A stretch of DNA of 64,000 nt from Porodaedalea pini (GCA_002794775.1 NBAY01000121.1:1-64000); one strand, 5' to 3'. Counted from the stretch's first letter, positions 1 to 11,527 are shown. Numbers and translations: made by a program. The notes: a model not told the origin generated them from the sequence alone.

Positions 1-49
1 CAGAACAGCATGGCTGCGACGAAGCGATAAGACGCATCTCCCGGACTCA

Positions 50-736
50 ATGGAGCTGTGCAACTTCTGTCGAGAACTTTACCACTATGCATGGGCAGCA
101 CACGAGCGAGTCTTCTTACGAGTGCTAGAAGCAGTATCAGTGCAGAACACACTGCTCATAGCTTCACAGCACAGACTGCTCAGTGACAGACAGCAAGAAC
201 CAGTTATGCAGGGAAGGACGAGTACTGCATACATGCATGAACTCAAGTGGTGGCTTGCAGATGAACAGATGTATGCAACGCTATGTGGCCTTACAATATG
301 GATTACACAGGCAGAACACCACCGACAGTGTGGACGATGGGCAATACTCTTCGACTGGCCAATCACCACTCGTCGAACAGAACAGGAAGCCCATCATGAA
401 CTCTGGGAACTCAGGGATGAAGTGATTGATGACCTAATCACAACGTGGCGAAGAGGCTTTGACGGCTATGTAACAGTAGACCGCCGTGCTACCCAAACCT
501 ACTATGGAGTACAACTCAAAGTAGTGATCGGCATCGATGTATCGCCTACTGAAGTAGGCTTGACACCAGGATACACCCGAGTTTACGAAGAACGCCTAAC
601 AGCGGCAACCAGACTAGTGGACAACAGAAGCAATGAAGGAAACCTACTACTGGTCCCCGCACCAGAAGGAAGCCAGACGGGCACTACCACATCCACGGAT
701 CAACCAATGGATGATTTATCCCTAGATGGGGAATGA
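50..736 (+). CDS. Hypothetical protein, 228 aa
   Basis: An uninterrupted frame opens at an ATG at 50 and stops at 736. The product is rich in Arg, Glu and Trp in the first two thirds and has a Thr/Ser/Asp-rich tail. I see no signal peptide, membrane segment or catalytic motif that I recognise. It lies directly upstream of LTR-like DNA (about 744-1240) in a transposon-rich area. It could therefore be the terminal accessory ORF of a retroelement whose body lies left of the window, or a remnant of an unrelated gene. The family is not recognised; the length of the frame is the only support for coding. Confidence 0.35.
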   Translation: MELCNFCRELYHYAWAAHERVFLRVLEAVSVQNTLLIASQHRLLSDRQQEPVMQGRTSTAYMHELKWWLADEQMYATLCGLTIWITQAEHHRQCGRWAILFDWPITTRRTEQEAHHELWELRDEVIDDLITTWRRGFDGYVTVDRRATQTYYGVQLKVVIGIDVSPTEVGLTPGYTRVYEERLTAATRLVDNRSNEGNLLLVPAPEGSQTGTTTSTDQPMDDLSLDGE

Positions 737-743
737 ATGAACC

Positions 744-1240
744 AAGTGGCTATTTATAGCACAATGACATCATCATGATGTAGCACTCCACCCCGGTACT
801 ACATGGGCACGGGAATTTTGGAGCAAGTGGCGCAAGTGGCTATTTATAGCACACAACGATGTCATAGTGGAGCGGAAGGTTCTAGGAGTTACTGTGGATC
901 GCGGGAGAAGTGGAGAAGCCATTCCCCGACTAGTTAGAATTAGGTTAGCTGTGGAGCTAAGGTTCAAAGAACCCAAACTCTATATAAAGGCGAGCAGGAG
1001 CGCCCTTGTCTCCTCAGCAAAATTCTTCTGCCTTGATACGCCTTCAATACTAGTTCAGCTTGAGTCCACAGCTCGCTGCTATTATTGTCATTCTCCTGCT
1101 AAAGACCAAGTACTCAACAAGCAACTCCCCTCCAAACAACTAGCTCTCGAGCACTTACCTTGAGTCTTTGAGAAGGGCATCTACTAGTTCCGGTACATTG
1201 GACAGATTAGTCACCTGTTCTGGCACTGGTCCTAACAAGA
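744..1240 (+). other. LTR-like promoter segment with short direct repeat
   Basis: No gene. A direct repeat of about 20 bp built on AAGTGGCTATTTATAGCACA occurs at about 744-764 and 834-854. A strong TATA box (TATATAAAGG, 981-990) is followed by pyrimidine-rich sequence of the kind found in fungal LTRs. No second copy is present in the window, so LTR borders cannot be fixed; ordinary promoter DNA is the alternative. Confidence 0.25.
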
Positions 1241-1320
1241 GCTGCCACACAATCAAAGACAAGCAAGCATAAAACTTCATTTTGAAGAGATTACTACCCT
1301 GCTCCTCTGTATCTTCTCAA

Positions 1321-2008
1321 TTGCATGCTCAAGACACTCAGTTGCTGCATACTGCAAACTCAAAATAAGTATAGGGTTGATGAGAAATACATGTCGATGC
1401 ATGTCACTCAGATTGAACAGGACACTGCTCATCAAGAAAAGGGTGCGATGGCAGTGTATGGCATGCTCTCCGGTTCAGACCCTCATATTTCTCCTCTTCA
1501 TCATGCTTTTGCTGTCTTTGGCCTTACACCAGATGACATCGACGTTCTTTCCATCCACAGCACCAGCACCAAGGCCAACAAAAAGAATGAAACACAGATC
1601 TGGAACGATGTCTTCTCTACGCTCGGTCGTACACTTGGAAATGCAGTTCCAATTATGGCACAGAAGAGCTTATGTGGTCATTCAAAGGGTGGATCTGCTG
1701 CTTGGCAACTCACCAGTCTGATTCAGACCATTGGTTCAGGTATCGTTCCCAGAAACCGAAATGCAGAGTAAGTCATTTTTGGTTCCTCTATAGTGCCAAT
1801 CTCATTTCTTTCTTTAGTAACATCAATGCCAATTTCCGCAAGCATGAGTATCTTATGTTCCCTTCGAAAACTATCCATACAGATGGCATCTGTTCCGGTA
1901 TCATAGTATGTTGCTCCATTGTCTTTCACATACTAGTCCCGATCTCAACATCTTACAGTCATTTTTCGGCTTCGGCCAAGTCGGCGGCACCGTACTCATC
2001 ATCCATTC
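1321..2008 (+). pseudogene. FAS2: FAS2 fragment: ketoacyl synthase C-terminus (copy 1)
   Basis: The translation matches the C-terminal half of the beta-ketoacyl synthase domain of fungal fatty acid synthase subunit alpha. The segment with the catalytic histidine, GHSKGGSAAWQ, lies near 1678-1710, and VPIMAQKS and SGIVPRNRNA flank it. The next exon (about 1822-1905, KHEYLMFPSKTIHTDGI) follows a GTAAGT intron. A third exon starting near 1957 is cut after about 50 nt by an inversion. In a working FAS2 this domain condenses acyl and malonyl units in the cytosolic FAS complex. Here everything upstream (ACP, ketoreductase, the KS cysteine) is missing, so this is a dead fragment. Identification of the family is secure. 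Confidence 0.9.
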
Positions 2009-2719
2009 TGCAGTCAGCGCTCTGCTACATGGCTGAGACTCACATGCACCTGCGTGACTCCCTTACTATCCGCAGCAGCAAGCGCATCGCCGTGAAGCAT
2101 CACGGATGGCACACCTGATGCATCAGGAAGGATCTCGATGTCCTTCATTGCTGCCGCTGATCCCTTCGAAGCGACTTCAAGTGACTTGAAGACCACTTCC
2201 TTGCCAGTCCAGCACACAGCAAATGATGCCGTGGGTGAAGGCTGCGAGCGGCAGTAAGTAATCTCCATATCAGTAAAGTTACGTGAGATGAAAGTCGGGT
2301 TAGACGACGGGATGGCGGAAATGAGCTCCGAAATGCCAATTAGTATGCTGTGAGTTTCAGATGATTGATACAAATTAGACTTACCATGATTGACGCCAAC
2401 ACCAGCAGAGCCTTTACCAGTTGCAAGGGCCTTGGCAGCAGCCTCGACATTTGAAACATCAAATGTCGCCTTTGTGGCAAGCTTTTTTGGGAGCAAGTAG
2501 CTGCCAGTCTTCTCGTCAAGCGCCGCACATGCCAGAGAGTTGAGGAGAACAGGAACTTCCAGCTCACTCGAATACGGAGGTGCGTCCTTGATCTTAACCA
2601 GCGAGTTTATGGTCATCATGGAGGTCATGGCTTTGTAGCATGCCAAGGCGCACTCGCGGTTGCGGAGCTTGTACACCTCATACTGTGCGGGCTTGACAGC
2701 ACCAAGAAGGAAGCGAGGC
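2009..2719 (-). pseudogene. FAS2: FAS2 fragment: linker and phosphopantetheinyl transferase domain, inverted (copy 1)
   Basis: Read on the minus strand, this continues the FAS2 reading from the plus-strand piece next door. It starts with YKLRNRECALACYKAMTS and SLVKIKDAPPY and ends with the C-terminal phosphopantetheinyl transferase domain (ISELISAIPSSNPTFISRNF, QVHVSLSH). In copy 2 the same stretch follows the ketoacyl synthase exons on one strand, so copy 1 has suffered a clean inversion of about 710 bp. In intact FAS2 this domain attaches phosphopantetheine to the enzyme's own acyl carrier domain. The frame is largely open, with an intron of the GGTAAGT type between the linker and the transferase part. 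Truncated at QVHVSLSHVAE, it cannot be functional. Confidence 0.85.
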
Positions 2720-2734
2720 TACGTCTCATGCGTG

Positions 2735-3030
2735 AATGGCGAGGCGAGTGCGATGCAGCGCGTATGCAATGAAGTGCGCAAGCATATTCGGTATCTCTGG
2801 TGCCCCTCCTGATCCTGCCATTGCGGTAACAGGGGAATGCGAGATGGCTGTGGTCGAGGATGATGTGGAAGAGGTGGAGGACAATGGAGGAAGGATCTTG
2901 GGGCAGTTGAAGGTATGGCTGACAAAGCGCGCACAGAACTTGCTGGTGTCTTCATGCCCGTAGTGTCGACTGCCAGTGGGGGTGCTGCGGGGTGGTGCGA
3001 GTGGTGTGCGCGTGGGACTGCTGATGACTG
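2735..3030 (-). pseudogene. Cyclin-like gene, N-terminal fragment (copy 1)
   Basis: On the minus strand the reading SKFCARFVSHTFNCPKILPP followed by LAHFIAYALHRTRL resembles the start of the cyclin box of Pho80/Pcl-type and G1 cyclins of basidiomycetes, which regulate cyclin-dependent kinases in the nucleus. The reading stops dead after HRTRL, where the FAS2 fragment begins. Upstream (higher coordinates) homology to copy 2 ends at 3105, within the putative first intron, so exon 1 is lost. The family call is from motif memory and is moderately firm; the truncation at both ends is clear from comparison with 59555-60169. Confidence 0.5.
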
Positions 3031-3105
3031 TTTTTTTGTCAAACATTTTTGGCACGGTCAGAGGAAAACAAAATGTGATAGAGAAGAAGACACCGATCAA
3101 CAGCC

Positions 3106-4204
3106 GCTGTAACACCAACCAGTTCGTTGGGCACAGAACGAGTGGAATGCACGCGATGTACGTCACGAAGTCAAAGAGCCTCAACTCGGCAATCGAGCGA
3201 AGCGGTACACCCAGATCGGCGGTGATTACCCAAACACGGAACGCACGCAACGACTGGATCACACGCATCAGCTACTCGGACCGACCCCGGTGCACTTATC
3301 TGTGCGCGTGTCCACTCGACCCTGCCAAAGGTTTGTTCATTTGCCTTTGTCTAACGAACATGCGGCAGCCCGGCATTGGTCGTTCCGGCTCCGTACAAAG
3401 GATCCCGAAGCTCACTGACGCATACGCCAAGTCAACACGCGCTGTCCCCGCCTTTCAGTAGTTCGGATCGTGGAGCCGCTCAAAGGAACACTCAGGAGGC
3501 TCAGTGGTAGGACAATAGAGGACTCGTCTTATTTTATTTCACCTTTCATGTTTACACAGGACACTTGTTTAGTATTTATAGAGCGCTGAATGTTGTAGAT
3601 AGAACAGCAATTCCACCCCCAAGTTTCGACGCCTAACTTCATGTGCTATCTCTCAGGACTGTCTCTAGGTACGCCTCGGTGCCTCAGTGACTCGAATCGC
3701 TCACCTCGACTTCGTTTTATTTGCGTTGTGCCCATTGCGCTCGTTCCATCCGTTCCGTCCTTACCTCGTTTCGCTTCGTTCTTGTTATCTCGACTTCGAT
3801 TCCCTCTCGTCTCTTATCTTCTGAATTAAGTCCCATATCTCGCCCCGCTCTCTGGTACTCCAGATGACATCTGTTGAGCACAGGGACCAGCCGTCCATCC
3901 CGAGGACAATCCCGCTCCGAGAAGTCACATTAGTATTAGCGCATCTCCGTGTCTTCCGACACAGCCACCGACAATCCCCCACACATCTCGAGTGCTCCGC
4001 TGGTGCTATGCTTCGAACACTTCCCTATTAGTACGCTTCGTCGATTCCGTTGCCCCTGACACACCGGAACACACGCAACCCGAATCCTGTGATCCGGAAC
4101 CCACGGAACTCGACCGGAACGAGGGTATTGACCCATTAGACACGTCTCCCTCGAACTCAATCATCTGATTCCTATTCACTAACAACCGGAACTTAGTATT
4201 ATCA
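3106..4204. other. No confident gene
   Basis: A frame of about 160 codons (2976-3461, plus) and an opposing one (3268 down to 3100) are open, but neither matches a family I recognise and both run out of the duplicated cyclin segment. From 3480 to 4200 both strands are closed by stops apart from short frames. The minus strand of 4006-4205 stays open as an extension of the truncated Gag reading but no longer resembles the intact Gag. Confidence 0.4.
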
Positions 4205-5193
4205 ACGTTGCCACCCTTTAGGTAGGAGAGGGCAACGTAGATCTTGCTCTCCGATGTGGGATACCTGTTTGGGTTCGCAGAGACAAAAAGAAGGACCTTG
4301 CATCTGAAGTCCAAGTAATCGTCGCCGCCAGTGAATTCATGTGGCCGGGCAATGTCGATGTTGGGGGTCGGGGAATTGGTGGCAGCGATGTGTGCTGGAG
4401 CATTGTTTGCCTGCTGCACAAATGCACCCGCCACAATCGCTGTGATCTGTTCCATCTGTTGCTGGCTGAAACCTGTTGACATTGTTTTGGGCATCGGCAT
4501 CAAAGGTTCAGGTGGTGTTGGCGGTGAAGGGTCCCTATGGGTTTCACGGTATGGACCTGGGGACAATGGTAACGTCACGGTCGACATTGATGGTGTGGGC
4601 GATGGAGGGATGGCTGGGGACCACCTAGCTCTTTTCCCTTCTGCTGTTGTCGAATACCAATGCTTGTTGATATCGCTGTACCAGATCTCGTGTATGACAC
4701 CGCTGTTGTCAGTCGTGATGTAACTTGGTCGATCTGGGTCCCACCGTGCTGATGAAGGGAGGGCTCAATGCTGTTCCTCGATGATATCTATCTTGTCTAA
4801 GACGGTGGGGGAACCGGGATCGGTTGTTCGTTCAGTCTAGGGTTACACCAATGTTGAACGGGTTTGTCGGCGAAGTTGATGATGAGGTGGAATGATGCGG
4901 CAGAGATAACAATCGACAACGATGTTGATGACTGAACACTTAACATCACCCATGTCCAAGTTAAGTGGCTCCTCCACCAAAGGGAGATGCGGAGAGCCAG
5001 GGTCAGAAAGTGTCGGTTTGAAGTTTTTACATAATACACGAACATCCGAGAACGTCTGGGCAGGGTTGAGGGTTGACATTTAGGGGGTTTTCACATCAAG
5101 TCTGTCAAGGGGAGTGCTCCTCTAGATCGAGTGAAGGCGAGTTGACAGCAACAACGTATGCTGAGGATGGGCCTAGGTGGGGTTCTGCTTTTA
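4205..5193 (-). pseudogene. Truncated gypsy leader and Gag N-terminus
   Basis: The minus strand encodes a Gag N-terminus closely related to the one at 29256-29540: FSQQQMEQ, ARPHEFTGGDDYLDF, SANPNRYPTSESKIYVALSY. After LKGGN (about 4205) similarity stops abruptly, so the rest of gag and all of pol are gone. Between the LTR and this reading lies a leader that matches the leader of the intact element at 28489-29255. In this copy the Gag reading begins with an ATG at 4587, some 30 codons before the first ATG used by the intact copy. Remnant of an old insertion, broken by later rearrangement. Confidence 0.8.
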
Positions 5194-5616
5194 TGTTAGG
5201 CAGGAGTCCGGGAGATGACTCAGACTGGGCAGGCCTCGGCTGACTGTTGGCTGGGATGTGCTATACTCGAGCGGAGACTTGGGACATGCTATGCTCAGAC
5301 TAGGTCGTCGCAGAGGTAAGAGGATTAATACAAGTCTAAACTAATACAGGGGGGACAAGTCTCACCTAGGTCATCGCAGAGGTAAGAGGAAAAGCAGAAC
5401 AAGGAGTTCATGCGATTCCTGAGACCTTATATAGTGATGACCATGAGACTATATTATCTAACATTACATAAGTAAACGGAATGGAATGAATGAAGGTCAT
5501 GTAAAGGGAGTGTGGGAAATGATTGGGAAAGAAGGTTAAATATAATAAAAAGGCGTGATTAAAAGAAAAGAAATGATAAAGGGAAATAAAAGAAAGGAAA
5601 AGTTTGAGTCCTGACA
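5194..5616 (-). repeat. Gypsy LTR, minus orientation (old copy)
   Basis: About 423 bp from TGTTAGGC to CTGACA. Reverse-complemented it matches the 426-bp LTRs at 28063 and 33962, including the doubled block with CTCTTACCTC. The primer-binding site complement (GGTTCTGCTTTTA) lies just outside at 5181-5193. Its outer end at 5616 abuts copia sequence directly, so this element landed inside the copia copy that resumes at 5617. Confidence 0.85.
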
Positions 5617-8600
5617 CAACTCCAAAGAGAAGGAGAAGGAAGACTCAAAGAAAAAGGAGTCAGCCAATGCAGCTATTGAGTTGAGCTCAGATAACGATTG
5701 GGTGCTTTCCTGTGTAGAAGCCAGCCCAAAGGATATCCAGGATGATTCTAGCTTCAATGAAGAACTCAAAACTCTGGGAGTTGACAGAAGGAGTGCATAT
5801 AACCTCAAATAAGAGCCTAAAAGTCTAGAACAGGACTTAATGTTAGGACTCCAAGTACGCATTCTCCCTTCCCCTTTCCTTCATCATCTTCATCATCTCC
5901 AATGTCCCCTTCCTCCCTCTCCCCACTGGACTCTGTCCGTCGTCGCTCCTTTCGCTGACATCACCCACTTACCAATCGCATAACCCTTGCACGTGGTTGC
6001 AGGCAACGTCGTCTGCTCATTAGTAAGAACATTCCACAATGTTCCATCACATTCCGTTTCCCAGGAATGTCATCCTCTTTATAGTAGTTAGGTCTCACAA
6101 GCACTGAGTATATAGGTAGCTTGTTTGCCTGTATTATCCCTCACCTCAGTATTCTTGGAATCCACTACTGCTTACTCTTGATAACATCGTCTGTGACACT
6201 CGTGCATTTGACTCCTCCCCTCTTCACTCCTGTGTCTGTGGGCATTGGTGGTTGCCTGAACGGCACCCGCTATTGTTCTCCCACATCGCTCGACCTCTGC
6301 CCGTGTCGTATGCGGGTATGGTGGTTAAGTGATTGTTGAGTACATGGTCATACTCTAACACTTAATTGCAAAAGTGACAGACTCACTGGACATGGTAGAA
6401 AGTACTCACTGTATTATCCTGGATTCTGGATGCATGAAACACATTACCCTGTATTGTGAGGACTTCACCTCCTTCAAAGAAATTGTGCTGAAAAGCCTGT
6501 CTACTGCAAATAAATAGGCTTTCCATGCTACTGGAAAGGGAATGTTAGCTATGGAAATACCAAATGGAACAAAGACTACATATCTTGAGCTCCAAAATGT
6601 TCTGTACTCTCCAGAAGTTGGCTATACACTCATATTGATTGGCGCTCTCAATAAAATAGGCTATTCTGCTATCTTTGGGAAAAACAAGTGTACCCTTTGA
6701 ATGAAGAGGGTATACAGATCAGCGAAGTAATGCACTCGCAGATAGGACTCTACCAATTCGCATATAGTCAGCAAGAGCCAGAAGAAGTAAACACTGCTGT
6801 CGAAACAGTTACCTTAAAAGACCTACATGCTCAAATGGGACATATCTCACCTGCAGCTGTCAAAAAACTCATCAAATGGAAGGCTGTCACTGGTATACAT
6901 CTTGATAACTCATCCCCAGACATGTTCTTCTGTGAATCCTGTGTCTATGGGAGAGCCACGAGAAAGGAAATCACCAAAAAAAGATCAGGTGAACAAGCAG
7001 TAGACTTTGGAACAGAAATTCACTCCAATGTATGGGGACCTTTGCCAACTCAATCACCTGGAGGAAAGCACTATTATGTTTCCTTTACAGATGATGCAAT
7101 GAGACTTATGTCCATTTACCTCCTACAAACTAAAAGTGAAGTTTTCGATGCATATAAGAAGTTTGAAAGCTAGTGTAAAACACAACACAGCATACAAATC
7201 AAAGTACTCTACTCTGATAGAGGCAGTGAGTACACTGAAAAAGATTTTGTAGCATATCTGGAGAAGCAAGGGACTCTGCAAAAGCTTACAGTTCATGATA
7301 CTCCAGAACACAACAGTGTATCGGAGTGGCTCAATAGGACACTTCTTGAATGTGTTCACTCTATGCTACATGCAAGCCATCTCCCAAAATTTCTATGGGC
7401 TGAATGTATCAGACACGCAGTATGGCTGAAGAACCACACACCTACCAAAGCCCTAAATGGAAAAACCCCCTATGAAGTGTTACTCAGGACTAAACCAAAC
7501 TTGTGGGATCTAAAGGAATGGGGTTGTTGTGTATGGATCCACAATAAGTCAAGATTGAAGCTCTCTGAAAGAGCTAAGGAAGGCCACTGGCTAGGCTATG
7601 ATTCTTTGTTGAATGGCTCTCAAGTGTACTGGCCCATTAACAAGACCATCTCAGTTGAACATAGCATATACTTTGATCCTATGCAGCTCACAACTCCATC
7701 CAAAGAAAAGGGAACAGACTTCGACAAAAATCCTGAAAGTCAAAACAAGCCTAAAGAAGACAAATGTGATTCAATTAATGAACTGAGATTGCACTCATCA
7801 ATGCCAAACATTAGTGTGCCAGAGCCTGCTGCAGAAAGGGGATCAACTGCAGAAACACCTGATCTGGCCCCTATTATGCCACCTATCCTGACGCAGGATG
7901 AATGACACTCACAGCGTGTATGCAAACCTTCTGCTTATCCCCAAAGAATCTGAGCAGGTGAAGGAAAGGCAACATATGGGAACTGCCAAGGGCCTGTGCC
8001 CCATGGTATGAGAACAAATATCACCAAGGAAGAAGAAGAAGCACACCTGATAACAGAACACTATGACGAAGAGTATGTGCTTGAAGCGGCCACTAGCAAA
8101 GCCAAAGGGATAGAGCCATGCTCTCTCGGGGAAGCAAAGAGGCTACCTGAATAGGGAGAGTGGAAGAAAGCAATAGAGGAGGAGCTGGAGATGTTGTGTG
8201 CAGTGGGCACTTGGGTACTTGAAGATCCCCCTACTGGAGCAAATATCATGGGTTCAAAGTGGGTCTTCAAGATTAAAAAGGATGTGAGTAGAAGTGTAGT
8301 GTGCAGGAAAGCCCGTTTGTTAGCTCAAGGTTTCAGCCAGGTCCCAGGAGTCAATTATTTTGATACATATGCTCCTGTGGCAAAACTTGCAACCATTAGA
8401 ACTGTTTTGGCAATGTCAGCCAGGCTGAATCTCAAACTTGAACAAATTGACATTAAAGGAGCATATCTAAATGGCAACCTTGATGATGAAGAAGTTATCT
8501 ATATGTGTCAGCCACCAGGTTATGCCACCACAGGAAATGAAACAAGAGTTCTTAGATTGAAGTGGCCACTTTATGGACTAAAACAGGCTGGAAGAAAATG

Positions 8601-9685
8601 GTATCAAAAACTCATGTGGATCTTCATCAATCAGCTCAGTCTTACATGGTGCGATGTTGATCAAGGAGCTTTCTATTGGAAAGGCAAAGACAAGGTTATG
8701 GCGATCATCATTCACATGGACGACTGCACAATTGCCACCTCAGAGTGGAAGCAAATCCTTGAACTGAAATCATGCCTATCTAACTTCATCAATATTATGG
8801 ACTTAGGACCTGCTCATTGGTTGTTAGGAATAGAGATCAAACACATATGAGATGTCAATCAAATCTCCCTCTCCCAAATGGCATACACTGATGCAATACT
8901 CCAACACTTTAACTTCAAAGAGCTCAAACCCATGATAACACCTATGGACCCAAACATTCACCTTAATAGCTCACAAGCTCCATTGACTGCACACAAATAT
9001 GTGGTAATGTGAGATGTACCATACCATGAAGCTGTCAGATCTCTGATGTATGCTGCTATGGCCACTAGACCAGACATTGCCTCCGTAACTCTGCTTTCCT
9101 GATTCTCCTTAAATCCTGGACTGGTTCACTGGGATGCTGTCAAGTGTGTCTTTTGTTACTTAAAAGGAACAAAACCCCTTTGGCTAAGCTATGGAAACAC
9201 TAAAAATAGCATGCTAAAAGGATATGGAGATGCAGACAGCAGTATGCAAGAGGATAGACATGCTATTTCTGGCAATGCATTCCTGATTGATGGTGGTGCT
9301 GTCTCCTGGTATTTGAAAAGGCAAGGAATAATTTCCCTATTGATGACTGAAAGCGAATATGTTGCTGTGATGCATGCAGTGAAGGAAGTGCTGTGGCTCA
9401 GACAATTAATTGCTCAGGTTTTTGAACCACTTATGGAACCCACTCCAATATTCTCTGACAACCAATTGGCTATCATGCTAACAAAAGATCATCAATTCCA
9501 CACTCGCACAAAGCATATAGACATCCACTTCCATTTCTTATGCTGTATCTGTGAAAATGGCTCGATCAAACTAGTATATTGCCTGACCAGAGACATGGTC
9601 GCAGATATCCTCACAAAGGTGCTCCCCTCTTTAAAGGTAAAGCATTTTGCCACCAAGCTTGGGCTCCATACAGCTTGAGGGGGAG
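5617..9685 (+). pseudogene. Decayed Ty1/copia Gag-Pol
   Basis: Plus-strand fragments appear in copia order. The Gag/protease linker runs 5617-5840 and 6361-6420. The protease site DSGCMKHIT is near 6425. The integrase zinc region is near 6815-6960 and its core at 7010-7350 (SDRGSEYTE, HDTPEHNSVSEWLNRT). Reverse transcriptase spans 8160-8850 (KARLLAQGFSQ, YGLKQAGRKWYQK, active site HMDD where YVDD is usual) and RNase H 9211-9678 (RTKHIDIHFHF). Frames are interrupted by many stops, for example at 5810-5812, 8848-8850, 9008-9010 and 9100-9102. Several are explained by CGA to TGA or CAG to TAG transitions. The 5' end, with most of gag, is missing beyond the gypsy LTR at 5616. A polypurine tract (GAGGGGGAG, 9677-9685) precedes the 3' LTR. 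Non-functional. Confidence 0.92.
5841..6360. mobile_element. Solo LTR inside the decayed copia element
   Basis: A 520-bp segment starts TGTTAG and ends CTAACA, the TG...CA form of an LTR with inverted tips. It is flanked by the perfect 5-bp duplication CTTAA (5836-5840 and 6361-6365). Removing it together with one CTTAA restores the copia reading across the junction (QDLIAKVTDSLDM into the protease). No internal retroelement sequence is left, as expected after LTR-LTR recombination. Superfamily unknown. Confidence 0.85.
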
Positions 9686-10223
9686 TGTTGGAATAACAAG
9701 CTGGCAGAACCCTGACTTGGCTAACATGAGGCAACTCTCTGTTCTGAGACTCGGTGCCTTGAATTCTCAGTTACCCAAACTGAGACACAGATCCCCCACT
9801 TGCAAGACACAGAGGATTGATGTCCACTCCACATGGAATGAATGGAACCAGCGCAACACACAAAATTCACAATGGACAATGTTATGGACATACAAACTAT
9901 AGGCTAAGATATGTTTCATTTATTTCACTTGATTATTGTTATCTGAAACATGTAGCAGCTCGCTGAGAGTCCCAAAAACACATAAATAGTTGTATTATAC
10001 TGCATTACCATCTCAGACATTTGCAATCATGCAAATGGCTGAGGTGAGTTACTTTCTACTTTATTTTCATTATATTGTACATTACTTATGTGCTATTCAC
10101 CTGTAGTATACTTACTTTGTGTTAGGTGAATATTATAGACATTTGCAATTGTGCAAATGGCTGAGTATACTTACTTTGTGTTAGGTATTCATTGCGCACT
10201 TGTCTCACCAAAAGCTACAATAC
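9686..10223 (+). repeat. 3' LTR of decayed copia element (right border uncertain)
   Basis: The LTR starts at TGTTGGAATAAC directly after the polypurine tract. It contains an imperfect internal repeat around ACATTTGCAATCATGCAAATG (about 10018 and 10138). The 5' LTR is not in the window and the right border is obscured by the hairpin element at 10224, so the end is only an upper limit. Confidence 0.55.
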
Positions 10224-10698
10224 ATTGACTGTGTAGGTGGGTGGAGATCAAACAAGTGCAGCTGGTCTGTTCCCTCACCCATTTCCACTGAGATTCAAAA
10301 ATTATGGCTCCCCTACATCTATCTATAAAATTCTTTCCTTTGCCTGTAAATTAAGTATATAACTATACCAACAACTCCTGCAAGTTTGAAGCCAATCCAT
10401 TCAGTATTCATGGTGCAGCAGCAAGATTTGTGTTCCACTTCAAGCTCTTTCCACCCTCCTTTTCTCACAACAGGTCTTGCAGAGTAGAACACAAATCTTG
10501 CTGCTGCACCATGAATACTGAATGGATTGGCTTCAAACTTGCAGGAGTTGTTGGTATAGTTATATACTTAATGTACAGACACAGGAAAGAATTTTATAGA
10601 TAGATGTAGGGGAGCCATAATTTTTGAATCTCAGTGGAAATGGGTGAGGGAACAGACCAGCTGCACTTGTTTGATCTCCACCCACCTACACAGTCAAT
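10224..10698. repeat. Long hairpin: 212-bp inverted repeat around a 51-bp spacer
   Basis: The left arm 10224-10435 is the reverse complement of the right arm 10487-10698 with only a few mismatches (a cluster near 10340/10580). The spacer is 10436-10486. The outer ends read ATTGACTGTG and its complement. There is no coding capacity. The shape fits a foldback or hairpin-type MITE, or a recent inverted duplication; no clear target duplication flanks it. Confidence 0.9.
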
Positions 10699-11527
10699 TT
10701 ATTGCTCCCTATTTTACATATTTCTGCTCCTTGAGAACCATGCCTTTTTTTTTTGAGTACTTAATGAGCAGGTACTGTGCAGAATCAACAGAGAAAATAG
10801 GCATTCATTCTAATTTTTTGACATTTTGGCTCAGCCGCGGCTCATTTCACGTGACATGCACGTGTCGCAGGACTTATGAAAACGGCTGTAATCATGAATT
10901 GTCGCGTCTCATTACCTGAACACGTCGTGGGCTGCCTCTGGAATCAGTGGAATGCATGTTAACTCACGTTGCACCAAAAAGCCATAGCATTCCAGCCGCT
11001 TGAGCTAGCTGACTCGGAAACAATTGCTTGCTACGCTTCAGGCCTGAACTTCTCCGGCGTACAATCTCTGTCGCCTTAATTCGCATTTGTCCCTCAGCTC
11101 AGAAATACAAAGGTGTTGTTCAGTGTAGAGCTCGGCCCTTCGTCAACAAGGCGGTCTGCTTCGGCGTTACTGTCTCGTGAATATCTCTCTGCGCATGACT
11201 GGTGGCTCATTCTACATACTACCGATGCAATGATTCCATCCTGGCCATGTTAGAAGCATTCACCTGGAAAAAAGCGCATTGATAGTCCGAGATTCATATG
11301 CTAGGGATTTTATTCGGCTGCTTGGAAGTAGTATCTCCGTATGTCGGCGCAGCTCGTCTGTACAGAATCATTGGAAGAGCGTTTCTCACCTCATCTAAAT
11401 TCGTGTCTTTATTTCAAGATAGAAACTGTTTTACAGATGTAGTAAAGCTATCATTGCTTCTGTCCCACGGGCGTATCATATGGGAACTACGAAAGCTGCC
11501 GTCAGTAGATATGCTGTAGATATCATG
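10699..11527. other. Intergenic region, no gene seen
   Basis: Short frames only (longest about 90 codons at 10644-10919, starting inside the hairpin). It serves as the downstream flank of the monooxygenase, which ends at 11528 on the minus strand. Confidence 0.5.

Larger units (their letters stand above)
1241..3105. repeat. Segmental duplication, copy 1 (FAS2 3' end plus cyclin 5' end)
   Basis: This block is homologous to 58049-59932. Both begin at an AGAGCTGCCA-like sequence, run through the same FAS2 exons, and end at ATCAACAGCC inside what looks like the first intron of a cyclin gene read on the minus strand. The copies differ by scattered substitutions. The inner part of copy 1 (about 2009-2719) is inverted relative to copy 2. 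No terminal repeats or target duplication are evident, so the duplication mechanism is unknown. Confidence 0.85.

Noticed and set aside
1241..3105. Helitron carrying captured genes
   Set aside because: No TC start, CTRR end or terminal hairpin is visible at the borders shared by the two copies; kept only as a hypothesis to test.
10224..10698. Hairpin as paired terminal repeats of a Tc1-type element
   Set aside because: No TA duplication, no CAGT-like tips and no similarity to the Tc1 repeats at 43826.
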